A DNA stretch of 64,000 nucleotides from Notospermus geniculatus. Lineage: Eukaryota > Nemertea > Pilidiophora > Heteronemertea > Lineidae. Below are positions 52,855 to 63,841 of this stretch, one piece after another. The notes below the pieces were generated by a model that made no database searches, was not told the DNA's origin, and saw nothing but the letters and a program-made list of their open reading frames with translations. The position numbers were made by a program, and so were the translations under genes. Position 1 is the stretch's first letter, and each line of letters begins with the position of its first letter. Location of the stretch: positions 437,519-501,518 of the forward strand of contig NMRB01000020.1 of NCBI GenBank assembly GCA_002633025.1, in the 5' to 3' direction.

Positions 52855-53276
52855 ATGCCATCGTCCCCTTCGGCTACGACTTTCTCCTGACTGCACGAAT
52901 TGCTCCGCCACAGAGCGTTATACGCCGGGAACGTTTCAAACCCTCGCACCTGCGATGCTGCAAAGTTGGCGAGAAAACTGCGAGAAAGAAACTTGGCTGT
53001 GACATTGAAATCCACCTGATGACACACAAAAAGCGAATGCGCAGAAATAAAGTCAGTCCACGGTTTTCTGACACTGACTCAAGGTGGCCGTATTCTTACC
53101 AATACGCAAAGCGACTCTCCACAAAGATTGAGAAATGTGCTGAGAAATATCAGAAAAGCTTCGAGAAGTGTTGCTATTACAGGAAGGACTTCCATCTAGA
53201 GATTACGAAATGTAAAACTTATCCGGGACGGAAGAGGCGAGAATGCAGGGAGGCTGTGCGGCGGAGGTATCCATGA
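52855..53276 (+). CDS. Cysteine-rich terminal exon with anaphylatoxin-like pattern
   Basis: Acceptor CTATTTTTTTCCAG, then 139 residues to TGA at 53274. It starts in phase 1 and fits the signal-peptide exon at 45286-45340, giving a precursor of about 158 residues. After DAIVPFGYDFLLTARI the protein is strongly basic and has eight cysteines: CCKVGEKTARKKLGC, then KCAEKYQKSFEKCC, then ITKC and RREC. The order CC-x2-G...C...C-x8-F-x2-CC is that of anaphylatoxin (ANATO) domains in C3/C4/C5 and fibulins, but the middle loop is much longer than usual. The homology is inferred from spacing only. An extracellular, perhaps matrix or immune, role is possible. AATAAA follows at 53335. Confidence 0.7.
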
Positions 53277-53334
53277 CAGTGGGCCGTTTTCTCCTAAGGA
53301 CTAAATAATGGAAAAACAAATTGAAGTCTTGCGT

Positions 53335-53340
53335 AATAAA
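53335..53340 (+). terminator. AATAAA polyadenylation signal of the cysteine-rich gene
   Basis: Lies 59 nt after the stop codon; there is no competing signal closer. Confidence 0.5.
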
Positions 53341-55781
53341 ATGGCAGGGATTTATACTACCATATGCGTGACGAAGCAAGTCAATGGTGGGATGTACAAA
53401 CTACGGCCGTAGGCTTTTTGAGCGCTGGGAACTGGTTGTGCTGGATATGCAAGCCTGTTAGGTACGAAAGCTCTTGAATGTCAACTTTTTGGGGCCCGTG
53501 TACTCACGCACTGAGCACTAGTGAGGCAAACACCTCCAGTGCCTCGGTTCATTCTGCCCTGATGAACATGGAATGATCCCCATGGGGACAGGATAAGGTC
53601 AAACACACGACAAAACCCGGATCAGGGGAATGATTTTTATATTTTCTGCGACAATATCCCCACATCAAGCGAGGCACACCGGAATATACTTCCTCTAACC
53701 TGCTGTGTATGAATGTGGAGATTGCAGCGATTCCAGCTGAGAATACATTCTGCATTTCCATTTTGAGCATTGAGTCAAGTACGAAATTCAGTATGATGGA
53801 AGTATAAATTCAATTCAATCAACTGAGCATGTAAATGAGATGAAGTGGATGATTCACCTTCACTGTTTTGGACAACGTAGCGCTCTGATTGGTCCGTTTT
53901 TCAGTCTTACAGCCGCTTTCATTGGCACCTCCGTCGAATGCAATGTATTGTGAGCCAATGAGAGTGCTTTGTTACACGGCTACATTCGAGATGTGTGTCT
54001 GAATGGCGACTTTGCTTTGGCAGTTGGTCAGCGATCCTGCAATAAGTGAGGGCAAGGGTTGGAGTAAAAAGTGTCAAGCTTGGGCTCTATAGGTAGAAAT
54101 GGTTCCCACGTTCTTGCACGCGACAGGTCTCTCGTAGCCATGGAATATAGGCCGTGTGCATGGTGTGTGCACAAATGGACATCTCCACATACTTTATTCG
54201 GGCGTGGCTGGTACTTTTGTGTGTGCATACATATAGCCTGAGCTAGGGGGTCTGACAGCTGGTGACAATCCGGAATCATTCAAGTCAGGGATATTGTAAT
54301 AGGGATATTTATTTTTGTATAACTATTTTTGTCGTTAGTATGATGCACACAAGTGTATAATTTGGAGTAAGAGAAACGTGAGAAAATGAATATACCTCAT
54401 TGACGCATTCATGTTGTGCAACTTTGACGTCAGATGTGGGTATTTGTTCCGTTAGGGGAGAACTGTCAATAACCAGATACCTCCGTAGTATTAGATTAAT
54501 GTTCTATTGTGCTGTGTAAATGGCTACTTCACATTTTGTGACGGCGAATTTCAGGATGAAACTTCACTACCAACGGCTGCGGAAGCTGGAGAATATGTTT
54601 GCATTTCCTTCGTGAAATACTTCGTCCATTATTGAGCTTTGACATACCAAATGTGCGGAAACTGCATCTCTGTTCGCCCTTTCGGTAGTTGTCATATGCA
54701 ACGTCTGCATCCCTTTGCTGACCATGTTGCGTAGTTTGACAGGAATTGGATATTGGTGGTAGTGATCTGAGACTGCCACTGGGTTGTCAACCGAGTGGTA
54801 TACATTGTAATCAGGATAACTTGGCGGAAATCGCTGGTCAGGAGTTCAACTTATCAGTGTGGTTAGGCCCTATGTAGGAGTACGTGGGCCTACACTCGTC
54901 TCCCCAGTGTTCAGTTGGTATAGGCCTACACCCACAAAACACTGGCATGATTGGCGCAAAAAGTGAGGGGTCATCAATAGGCGGCGCAGTTCACGAGGGA
55001 TCCAATCATAGGCCATCATCACAGGTTTAACCGACGCCGCCGTAACACACTTTCTGATTGGCTAAGGTACGTGAACAAAATGTACACTGTATATTCGTAC
55101 TCGCGGCAGATTCCCAGCGGCGATTCCCGAATCGGTCAGCCAACGCCGTCTATAAGTGACACTTTGAGGATCGCATCAACTGAAGCAGTTTCAGAGTGCG
55201 CGTAACGTAGTGGGTATCGGTTTGAAACTGTTCCAGGAGTAACGCTGTATGCGATGAAACAGAAAATAGCTTTCCCTTTCTTGAGCAAATGTAGCTAAAA
55301 ATCCAAGTAGGATTACCGTGATGTGTGTCCGAGAAGTCCTGTGTTCTGATTCGTCATTTGTGTGAGATAATGTGCCGATTACTTAGTACATTGTATTTCT
55401 ATTGACATCTGAAGAATGTTTTACAGTGCTTTGTTTTGCTGTTGTATGTATGTAATGTAGATACGAACCACCATGAACTGTTTTGGCATTACGTATAATA
55501 TATTCGCCACAATTGGGCGCAACTGCTGTTGCTTTATTTCAATAAAACTAACTTTAGAAATGAAGAGTAGATTGACCTGTACTCCTTAGTTGCCAGTCGC
55601 TCACCTGAGGAGCTGCCTTAAGTAGTGTTAATCGGAGTTTACGGGTATGTTTTCATGTAAAACGTTTTAGAATATATGATTTTTCATTTGTTATCAGGTC
55701 TTGACGAACCAAATCTATGTATGTACGCTTTGTGAAAATATACGCCTAATAATGATTTCTTATATTTTTTTCAATACGTTT
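53341..55781. other. Intergenic, no gene recognised
   Basis: Short frames only. TATAAG at 55151 and AATAAA at 55541 bracket about 390 bp without a long frame, a very weak hint of a short non-coding transcript on the + strand. Confidence 0.4.
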
Positions 55782-56008
55782 CAGGGTCGGATCCGGGGGG
55801 GGGCGTGGGGGCGTACGCCGCCTATTTTTGGCAGAGCAATGCTTTTTTAGCAAGACAAATTTAATCACATAAAAATTCGAGTATTTTGCTCTCAGATCCC
55901 AGGAAAATGCATCTAAAAGCAGTAGATTGTTTGGGGTTCGCGCTTTCAGCGCTCAGCACCTCCCCGTCGAGCTACGACCCCTTTCTGTCAACCCTGGATC
56001 CGACCCTG
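55782..56008. mobile_element. hAT-like MITE with CAGGGTCGGATCC ends
   Basis: The ends CAGGGTCGGATCC and GGATCCGACCCTG are perfect. CGTTT occurs on both outer sides. A GGGGGGGGGCGTGGGGGCG tract lies near the left end. No transposase. Confidence 0.7.
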
Positions 56009-56779
56009 CGTTTGCAGGCAAGGCTTTGGTATTGTGAGCAACGTATTCAGTGGTGTCTTGTGTGAGAGCTGCCAGTTTTAGTTAGCCTCATCACCTGTCG
56101 TGCCTCATCGATAGCCTCTCTGATCCCGTACATCACCTACTTCTAGAAGCGAAGACCGAGTAGTGAATCAAACCGGAAGTGGACGGGTTCCGTTTCTGCA
56201 CTGCTCGTCAGATGTCTCTTAAAATTGTCTGATCGAGCCTGCCATCAGTGCAGTCATTTCCGCGCCGAGGGCTTGAGAGAACACCCAATCCCATCCGACC
56301 TACGAGGCGGGCCATCCTCCCGGAAATACCAGTTATGAAGCACAATAATCGATGAAATTTTCCGCCATGATTTATTGAGGGTTAGCCGGATTACCTTACA
56401 CCGGTCCCTTGTTCTCCAATAAAAACTTCAGTCGAGTGACCCATAACCGGCTTATCCAGAAAGGCGACCAGTTTTTTTGTGGTGGTCGGGCTTCATCAAA
56501 GGAACAACTCCAGCGGAAATGAATGAAACCCCATCAATACGGCCTCCAGAAGTAACCAGCTCGTTGGAACCAGTATCTCGGCTTGCATTCCTTAGGATTC
56601 CTTAGACACTGTTGTGAAAATAGGACACATTTCGAAAGGTGAAGTCAGTTCGGTAGATCCTACCAGGTCGTCTGACTTCAGGGCCTTGCCTTTAGAAAGG
56701 CCAGATACAGAACAACAACGCTGAGTAGGCTAACAACGTTCGTTAAGTGATCAAAGAATAAAAGATGGTTGATAAAGTG
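56009..56779. other. Intergenic, 3' flank of the PAN-module gene
   Basis: No coding signal on either strand. The minus-strand gene ends at its poly(A) signal just to the right. Confidence 0.4.
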
Positions 56780-57181
56780 TATTTTATTGCTGCTGGTAAT
56801 ATGTCTTCACAAAACAACACATGCTTCACACCATACCATTCCAAAACAAATCACAAAATGACAACACACAAAATTAAAAAACAACAACATAAGCGGAAAT
56901 GTGAACAAAAACGTAAAACCGGAAGTGGCAGGGATGAGAGTCATATGAATCGCATTTGTGCAGATCGCAAGGGCCAAAACAGCTTTATGTCAAGATTGTC
57001 CAGATTGCAATAACGATACTGTGTAATGTAGTTGAATGAACTGTATTGAAGAGAAACACTAACATGGAACTGTTCACTGGGATGTCGGTGTAGTCTACGT
57101 TTTGATGTCCATTGGTGGATTGACGTGTTCTGCTTGCCCCAGCTCTCTGTCAAAGTCTCGGCGTGGATCTCCCTTCTTCCG

Positions 57182-57198
57182 TTAATCAATGTAAGAAT
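57182..57198 (-). CDS. PAN-module gene, putative last exon (allele A)
   Basis: On the minus strand TTTTGCACAG is followed by ATTCTTACATTGATTAA, which would add DSYID and a stop in the phase left by the preceding exon. It is identical in allele B. Short, so tentative. Confidence 0.35.
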
Positions 57199-57403
57199 CT
57201 GTGCAAAATGGTGCATTCGAAATCAAAGCAATTGGTATGGCACCTCTCACGGTTAGTTTACTTGCTTGTCTGTAAGTGAAAAAAGGATTTGTTGGTGATG
57301 TAGAATCGGTATACGCTGTCATTTGTTGGAACGTTTTCATGGAATTTAACAAGATATGGAGGACTGGTACAAAATGTGCAAATCTGCCATCAGACCAACC
57401 TAC

Positions 57404-57637
57404 CTAATGGGCACTTGAACATGCGGACGAATTTGGTCCCTGTTTTCCCCAGTATGTTGCACATCTCCTTTTCCTGATACATTACACCATAGGCACATTT
57501 ATTAGAGGAAGAATCTTGGAGACAGGCGGATGCACAGAGCTCAGCATCGTTAGCCGTTGTCTTCTTTGCGATTTGACCACTTGACTTCACCGCCATACCT
57601 GCGAGAGATTTAGGATTACGTGAGAAGGCGCAATCTC
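57404..57637 (-). CDS. PAN-module gene, third PAN-like exon (allele A)
   Basis: 234 nt, phase 1 at both ends. It encodes a module with cysteines in DCAFSRNPKSLAGM, ELCASACLQDSSSNKCAYG and EMCNILGKTG. It is the allelic version of 58739-58972, with four amino-acid differences. An upstream one-base difference (CACTAGG against CACTAAGG) breaks the longer frame, which supports GCATAG as the true acceptor. Confidence 0.6.
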
Positions 57638-57679
57638 CTATGCAGAGGTCACACGGTGTCACCTAGTGACTCTGCCTTC

Positions 57680-58099
57680 CATTCGGAACGACCTGAGGCG
57701 AACTGCTTTTCTATCCACTGTACGGCGCATTTCACCTCGGACACAAGTCCAAGGCAGCCATGTTGTTATCAACAAACTCACGTGACCGACCGTGGGACTA
57801 TTTTCGCCGAATTTTAGCCTGCTAAGATATCCAACCTTTACTTCCTGGATAAGTTGAGGCATATTATATATAAACTTACCGATATCTCACCCAATCTGCC
57901 AATGATTGATCAATAACGCAACGTTTTTGTGTGACCTATTTCGTTCATGCGCAGGGTGTGATGAGGCGACCGCATCCAAAGCCACAGAAACTCAAGGCAA
58001 TCACTGCGCATTCAAGATGGCTGCCTTGGAATTGTGTCCGAGGGGAAATGCGAGTCGTCACGGAAATTGCCGAGCAGTTGCCTTCGGAAGTTCCGAATG
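57680..58099. mobile_element. MITE with CATTCGGAAC ends, allele A only
   Basis: The left arm begins CATTCGGAACGACCTGAGGC and the right arm ends TTCGGAAGTTCCGAATG. Blocks CCTCGGACACAAGTCCAAGG / CCTTGGAATTGTGTCCGAGG also pair. It starts exactly where alleles A and B diverge and ends exactly at the N. Confidence 0.7.
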
Positions 58100-58100
58100 N
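58100..58100. other. Single-N contig junction
   Basis: Joins the MITE end of contig A to the start of allelic copy B. Confidence 0.95.
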
Positions 58101-58103
58101 TAT

Positions 58104-58109
58104 TTTATT
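58104..58109 (-). terminator. AATAAA polyadenylation signal of the PAN-module gene
   Basis: TTTATT on the + strand reads AATAAA on the minus strand, about 400 nt after the putative stop at 58509. The allele A copy is at 56783-56788. Confidence 0.4.
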
Positions 58110-58508
58110 GCTGCTGGTAATATGTCTTCACAAAACAACACATGCTTCACACCATACCATTCCAAAACAAATCACAAAATGACAACACACAAAATTAAAA
58201 AACAACAACATAAGCGGAAATGTGAACAAAAACGTAAAACCGGAAGTGGCAGGGATGAGAGTCATATGAATCGCATTTGTGCAGATCGCAAGGGCCAAAA
58301 CAGCTTTATGTCAAGATTGTCCAGATTGCAATAACGATACTGTGTAATGTAGTTGAATGAACTGTATTGAAGAGAAACACTAACATTGGAACTGTTAAAT
58401 ACTGGGATGTCGGTGTAGTCCACGTTTTGATGTCCATTGGTGGATTGACGTGTTCTGCTTGCCTCTCAGCTCTCTGTCAAAGTCTCGGCGTGGATCTCCC
58501 TTCTTCCG

Positions 58509-58525
58509 TTAATCAATGTAAGAAT
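58509..58525 (-). CDS. PAN-module gene, putative last exon (allele B)
   Basis: TTTTGCACAG then DSYID and TAA in phase. It gives the protein a short acidic tail. The splice choice is inferred. Confidence 0.35.
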
Positions 58526-61500
58526 CTGTGCAAAATGGTGCATTCGAAATCAAAGCAATTGGTATGGCACCTCTCATGGTTAGTTTCCTTGCTTGTCTGT
58601 AAGTGAAAAAAGGATTTGTTGATGATGTAGAATCGGTATATACGCTGTCATTTGTTGGAACGTTTTCATGGAATTTAACAAGATATGGAGGACTGGTACA
58701 AAATGTGCAAAAATTCGTCTGCCATCAGGCCAACCTACCTAATGGGCACTTGAACATGCGGACGAATTTGGTCCCTGTTTTCCCCAGGATGTTGCACATC
58801 TCCTTTTCCTGATACATTACACCATAGGCACATTTTTTAGAGGAAGAATCTTGGAGACATGCAGATGCACAGAGCTCAGCATCGTCAGCCTTTGTCTTCT
58901 TTGCGATTAGACCACTTGACTTCACCGCCATACCTGCGAGAGATTTAGGATTACGTGAGAAGGCGCAATCTCCTATGCAAAGGTCACACGGTTTCACCTT
59001 AGTGACTCTGCCTTCAAACGTCAGTGCCCCGTACTTTTTTTCGCGTAGGAATGACGTCATTTAAGATGGCTGCCTCCAGGTACATAGCACGTGGTTATGT
59101 TTACCTTCACAAAATCATGTGATCAAATTCGACAAACCTGATTGGTGCATCGATTTGGTTGCTTCTAAAATGGAAACTATTTCTGCCGGAACGACCGAAC
59201 CGAAGCACAGCCATACAAGCAATTCGCCGCAAAAAAGTGCAACACAAAATAATTAACAAATGTTTAAAAATCATGGTGAGTTTGGTGTTTTGGTACATTT
59301 CTAAACTTGACAGTGCGATTGTGATTTTATTAGGGTGTAAAACTAGCTGTAGATAAGTTTTTTATTCACTGTGCTCATTCCGAGCAGAGTGACGAGGGCG
59401 TATGAAGCCAGTGTACAAGTGGAGCAAACCGAAAACGCGGAACGCCGTACCGCTGGGCTAGCGAGTTTGGAGAAGGCGGTCATTTTATATCATAAAGGAG
59501 CTGCCATCGACAAAGTCAATTAACACATCATTCATGTCCAAACGTCACAGGAATCATGCCCACCACGTCCGCACGAGACAACAAACAACGATGACTACCA
59601 TATTATAACTTACCCCTGATCAACCAGACGAAGTCACCCTTGCCATCATCCGTGCACGTTGCACTCACCAGGATTGTGCATAGCCAGGTCTTCTTCTGGT
59701 TCTTCTCCTTGATTTCAAGTTTGTATGCGTTGCAGTTCCCGGATTTGCAATCTTCGTGGCCATCTTTAGTCGTCGAAGCCCTGTCCCCGCATTCGTCCAG
59801 GGTATCAGCGAATAGAGCTTTATCTGGTTCTTCGCCAGTACCAATGTCAAGTACTTCAATTGCTTTTGTTTTCGAGGTGCACGTTGCGTTGACAGGCGTA
59901 CAGGTTTTCGCTAGTAAAGTAACAAGTAACGAATTACTACAGCTCCCGGTAAGTGATTTGATCGTCAAGAGCACGGATTGCAGCATCAGCCATAATCGAC
60001 CACCTGACCACCACAGTAACCGGAAAACGGAGATGTGTGTAGGTCTACATGACCATTGTAACATCCCTAGACATATTTTCAGCATCATCTAGACCAATAT
60101 AGCTCGGCAAATTATTCGAGCTCTTTCGGCATAGTATAGTTGTCTATAGAGAATTGCCATTCTAGACATTGGCGGTAATAACAAAACTGGATGCGCCTGT
60201 GCAGGGTTTAACCTAGCAACAGTCATTGAAAAATTCTGCAAAGTCTCACCGGGTGCGCGCTTGTCTTCCTTTGCTCCTAAAACAAGAAGGAAATATCATC
60301 AGTCAATGAAGCAAGAACAGAATCTGGTGATTTAAAGTAAAATCTAGCAAACATGTACGTACATGTTCATGTACGTGTACGTATGTACATGTACGTATTA
60401 GAGAGTTTTCGCAAACCCCCCGAAACACCGACGCGAACGCCTATTCTATTGTTCGCTGCTCCCTTGGCGGTATCAAACAATGGGATTGGCATTGGCGTTG
60501 GCGTTTCGGGGGCTTTGCGAAAACTCTCTGTTATTTCTTTCTTTACGTGTACATACGACGTGGACTTGATCACCATTAGATACTGAGGAATACGAAGATC
60601 AAGTCTATATACCCAAGGTAAATGCCTAGTCGTGTACTGATATTTCGCGTTGAACAAGAGGCAAACGGATAACCTACCCTTGGAACATTTTTCTTGGTGG
60701 ATGAAATTGCCATTAAGAATACAATGACCTGGACTTATAAAGGTAGCTTCTTTGCAATTGTTTGCATCGGTGCATTTCTTTTTGCACTCGTCCTCATTCG
60801 ACACGATCTCAGTTTTGTGAGGATACTTCGAACTATCCTTGATATTCGATTCCGCAATGATGTGCCAAAAATGATACTGCAATGGAAAAAATGGTGGGGA
60901 AGGTATATAGAAGTTGTTCATGATATTTCTGAAAGGCTTGGCAGTGTTTCTTTCGACCACATGCTCTAAAAGTCCATTTTAGCATTGGGCCATGCTGTAA
61001 AAGCAAGAATATACCCCGGTAAGTACCAAGAATGTGCAACTCCGAATATGTGCCAAAAAGTGAGTTTAGTAAATTGACTCTGGTGGCCCTGTAACCGAAT
61101 GGATCTTAATTTGTGAAGGATTATTGTGTAGAGAAGATCATTACAAACAAAATGACACCTCCCAAAGTTATATGCACTCAGAAATAACCGAGCAACAAAG
61201 CATTTTTGAATGGACCATATTTTCGACAAATTGATATTGTACTTGATTTCAGAGTTGGGCACTCTGACCTATACAGCAAATCCATGGTTTCACCAACATC
61301 AAAAATAATTGAATGCTTGTAATTTGTCTGTGACTTTACATAAGAATATTGATGATATTCTAAATAATACAATTCAGTCAACAACTGTTAAATCTAAACA
61401 TTGGTTATTTAATTAGAAGGCCTATAATTACCGTACGTCCTCTATTTTCATAAAAAGTAACTTAATGCCCACCCTTTTGCTAGTTACGAGACTTACATTC

Positions 61501-63075
61501 ATGCCAACACTAGATGGCGCATCGCACGGCAGCGGCACATCGTCAGGACAAATAAGGCAGTCCTTCTCTGAAAAACACCAAACAAGATCCATTACCACAG
61601 TTCCTTCGGTATGCGCGCTTTCTCATCGGGGTTTTTGGACGTCTTCACATATCTGAGTCCGTGGGAAAAGGTGTTCTTCGAATCGTTCTTGACGAATAAG
61701 GATCCAAATGACCATCGCCGAAGCTGCATTTCCGATAGTCGACAGCATCCGTGAGTAGGTATAGGCCGTATATTGTTTATTTACAGTATCTTTGGCATGA
61801 ACTAATAAGTTCTACATATTAAAATGAGCAGAAAAGGAAATTACCCGTTACATTGGCTGACTTCGTTGTCGTTGCCGCAGCAGTCTTTTGGTTCTCTAGA
61901 GAAAGAAAGAGGGGACAAATGTTAGTTTTCGCTATGTAGATAAATACAGGGCTGCGATCTAAAAAATGTGTAAAATATACGTTTTTAGCCTTAGCTTGTA
62001 TTGCTTGGACCTTTTGGCCAATGGTATTAACACGAACAACAAACAAACGCGGCCCGTACTGTCAAACGTGGTCTATACGTACTGTTCTCTCGGCGGACTC
62101 GGTTCAGTCCAGACCTCAGGGACAAAGCTGTGCCTGTAAACAAAATGTATATTTTGTAACGAGCGCTTCTGAAAGATGACACTCTATGCATCCGAATTCT
62201 CATTTTGTTCGCTACATAACGACAAGTACGAGAGAGAAAATCTTCTGAGTGCACAAAACGTATCAAATTTCCATGTAGGCTAGGCCTATACACCACACCC
62301 AAAACCACATTTGTGAAGAACATGTCACATTCTGGTGACAACGATTGCTTGTGCAACAAGTGGTTAATACAATGAATGGACACATGGTACTAAGTATACT
62401 GAAGGATATACATGTAGGTCTTCAAATCAAATCCTACCACAGTCGTTCAGTTTATAATCCCGAATTTCATTGATTACACATATACATGTACTGTTGTCGT
62501 ACATGAACGTGGACACTCAATGTCCAGAAGTCTTGCACCATCAGCAAAATTGGAGACGATAACGAGCAGACCCACGGGGACATGAATGATGTCGTACGAC
62601 TTGGTATACGACAGACTATAGAAGTTACTGGTAGCAGAATGGTATGATGTGGTCACTTCTGTTATCAGTAACTGCAGATTATCTAAGCATATACTGGGGA
62701 AATTACTTCGGTTACCAGTTTTGACTATCTAAACATAAGGAGAAACTATCTGTTACCAGTAACCTCTGACTATCTAAATATAAGTTGAAACTACTTCTGT
62801 CACAGCAACTTGTGCACTATCTAAACATACGTAGAAACTACGTCCCTGTTGCCAGTGATTTCTGACTTATCTAAACACAAGGAGAAACTACTTCTGTTAC
62901 CAGCAGTAACTTCTGACTATCTAAACATACGTATAACTACTTCTGTTACCAGTGGTCTTTGATTTGACTATCTAAGCTTATAAAGGAAAACCTGTTTTCT
63001 GTCACCACACTTTCGTAATATGCAAATCGACTTACCTATTCCCAGCAACAGGAAGATGCTAACACAAAGATTCAT
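58509..63075 (-). CDS. Secreted multi-PAN/Apple-like protein, seven exons
   Basis: Minus-strand exons: 63036-63075, 61845-61895, 61497-61567, 60678-60876, 59614-59910, 58739-58972 and probably 58509-58525. All junctions keep frame, giving about 302 residues. The first exon is a signal peptide (MNLCVSIFLLLGI). A Thr/Ala-rich linker follows, then a short CLICPDDVPLPCD segment and three cysteine modules. The modules resemble PAN/Apple domains (for example DECKKKCTDANNCKEATF followed by GHCIL). Four of the six junctions are phase 1, typical of shuffled extracellular modules. PAN domains bind protein or carbohydrate. The partner and exact family are unknown; assignment rests on cysteine spacing. 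Confidence 0.65.
58739..58972 (-). CDS. PAN-module gene, third PAN-like exon (allele B)
   Basis: Acceptor GCATAG, donor GTAGGT. Encodes DCAFSRNPKSLAGMAVKSS, then ELCASACLQDSSSKKCAYG and EMCNILGKTGTK, ending FKCPL in phase 1. Confidence 0.65.
59016..59613. other. Intron of the PAN-module gene
   Basis: No repeat family recognised except an AAGATGGCTGCC block at about 59063. The AT-rich frames are chance. Confidence 0.4.
59614..59910 (-). CDS. PAN-module gene, second cysteine module exon
   Basis: 297 nt, phase 1 at both ends. Encodes AKTCTPVNATCTSKTKAIEV, then ADTLDECGDRAS, DCKSGNCNAYKLEI and KTWLCTILVSATCTDDG. Nine cysteines; the DEC...C...C...C order is PAN-like. Acceptor TTTACTAG, donor GTAAGT. 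Confidence 0.65.
60356..60400 (+). repeat. ACATGTACGT microsatellite
   Basis: Alternating TACATG, TACGTG and TACGTA words next to the MITE at 60401. Confidence 0.8.
60401..60529. mobile_element. MITE with GAGAGTTTTCGCAAA ends, intron of the PAN-module gene
   Basis: GAGAGTTTTCGCAAACCCCC / GGGGGCTTTGCGAAAACTCTC are near perfect, followed by CGAAACACCGACGCGAACGCC / GGCGTTGGCGTTTCG. A copy begins at 63963 and runs off the window. Confidence 0.85.
60678..60876 (-). CDS. PAN-module gene, first PAN-like exon
   Basis: 199 nt, phase 0 in, phase 1 out. Encodes YHFWHIIAESNIKDSSKY, then SNEDECKKKCTDANNCKEAT, SPGHCILNGNF and QEKCSK. The ECxxxCxxxxxC...C spacing is the clearest PAN-like pattern of the three. 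Donor GTAGGT. Confidence 0.7.
61497..61567 (-). CDS. PAN-module gene, exon 3
   Basis: Acceptor TTTTTCAG, donor GTAAGT. Encodes EKDCLICPDDVPLPCDAPS and SVGMN; three cysteines in a proline-rich segment. Phase 1 in, phase 0 out. Confidence 0.6.
61845..61895 (-). CDS. PAN-module gene, exon 2 (Thr/Ala-rich linker)
   Basis: 51 nt, phase 1 at both ends. Encodes ENQKTAAATTTKSANVT, suitable for O-glycosylation. Another frame (EPKDCCGNDNEVSQCN) would use an acceptor two bases later but then clashes with exon 3 phase, so it is less likely. Confidence 0.5.
62652..62985 (+). repeat. Degenerate tandem repeat, about 55-60 bp unit, about six copies
   Basis: Units contain GACTATCTAAACATAAGGAG, AAACTACTTCTGTTACCAG and TAACTTCTGACT with many changes. 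It lies in intron 1 of the PAN-module gene, just before the signal-peptide exon. Confidence 0.8.
63036..63075 (-). CDS. PAN-module gene, exon 1 (signal peptide)
   Basis: ATG at 63075-63073 begins MNLCVSIFLLLGI and ends in phase 1 at GTAAGT. A hydrophobic core of about nine residues fits a signal peptide. Confidence 0.65.
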
Positions 63076-63841
63076 GACGATGAAAATTTCCTTTACAAAG
63101 CTGATGATATACCAAGTATAGGTCGTGATCTGTGGTGAATTCTCAGGAAATCCAATCAATCGACTGGTTTAGGGGACCGATCGCCCGGTTTAAATCGAGA
63201 ACCCGTTCTACAGCAATGAACTCTGCGTATGATCGTTGATTGGATTATATATCAATACACCTCAGGGATAAATAATAACACCATTCTTCAGCCTATCCAA
63301 CACGATTAAAGAAATATTTCCAATTTGTGGAATTACTTTGTTTCTCTCCCATTTGATTGATGCCACCCTAGGGTACCTCCTGCCTGCAACTGCAACATTC
63401 CTGTAACTTCTTGAACCGTAGGTAACAACGTCACCTCGCGCTAATCTCATGGTTTCTGTCAATCAACTGAAAATTTCTTAAACGGAATTTAAATATTTTA
63501 CATTCTGGACAGATTTGTCTTTAAAATTGTGACATGGTCATTATCATTTGTCACGTCAGGTGGAAATGGATTGAGGCGTCAAGGTTGGTGGAGCTAGAGG
63601 CGTTCTATCGCGCAGATGCCGATGAGTTGAAACATTCTTTCACAAAAGGCGCTTAAATATGACGTATCAAAAGTATGGTGGCAGAACCGTCCCATCTGAT
63701 GACCGAAATATTAAGAGTGGTTCATCGATATCCCAAAAACCCGAACATGTTGTCATTCCGATTTGCCCCCATGGACCAAAAAGTTAAATACGGCCCTGGC
63801 CTCACACGGGCACACGTTGGGCGTATTGCGTAAAGCGTAAT
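63076..63841. other. Upstream region of the PAN-module gene
   Basis: No exon recognised; AT-rich with short frames. The promoter should be here. TATATAA on the minus strand at about 63246 lies about 170 bp from the ATG. Confidence 0.35.

Larger units (their letters stand above)
56780..57679. repeat. Allelic duplicate of the 3' part of the PAN-module gene, copy A
   Basis: Matches 58101-59015, beginning TATTTTATTGCTGCTGG in both. Copy B starts right after the single N at 58100. The shared exon differs at seven of 234 sites, about 3 percent, as between haplotypes. Confidence 0.8.
58101..59015. repeat. Copy B of the allelic 3' segment of the PAN-module gene
   Basis: Continuous with the rest of the gene to the right, so this is the copy to use for the gene model. 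Confidence 0.8.

Noticed and set aside
55151-55546. Short transcript between TATAAG and AATAAA
   Set aside because: Both motifs are common by chance and the interval has no frame or fold that I can support.
59640-60092. 150-codon plus-strand frame
   Set aside because: Shadow of the minus-strand cysteine exon, which has splice sites, phase agreement and cysteine pattern.
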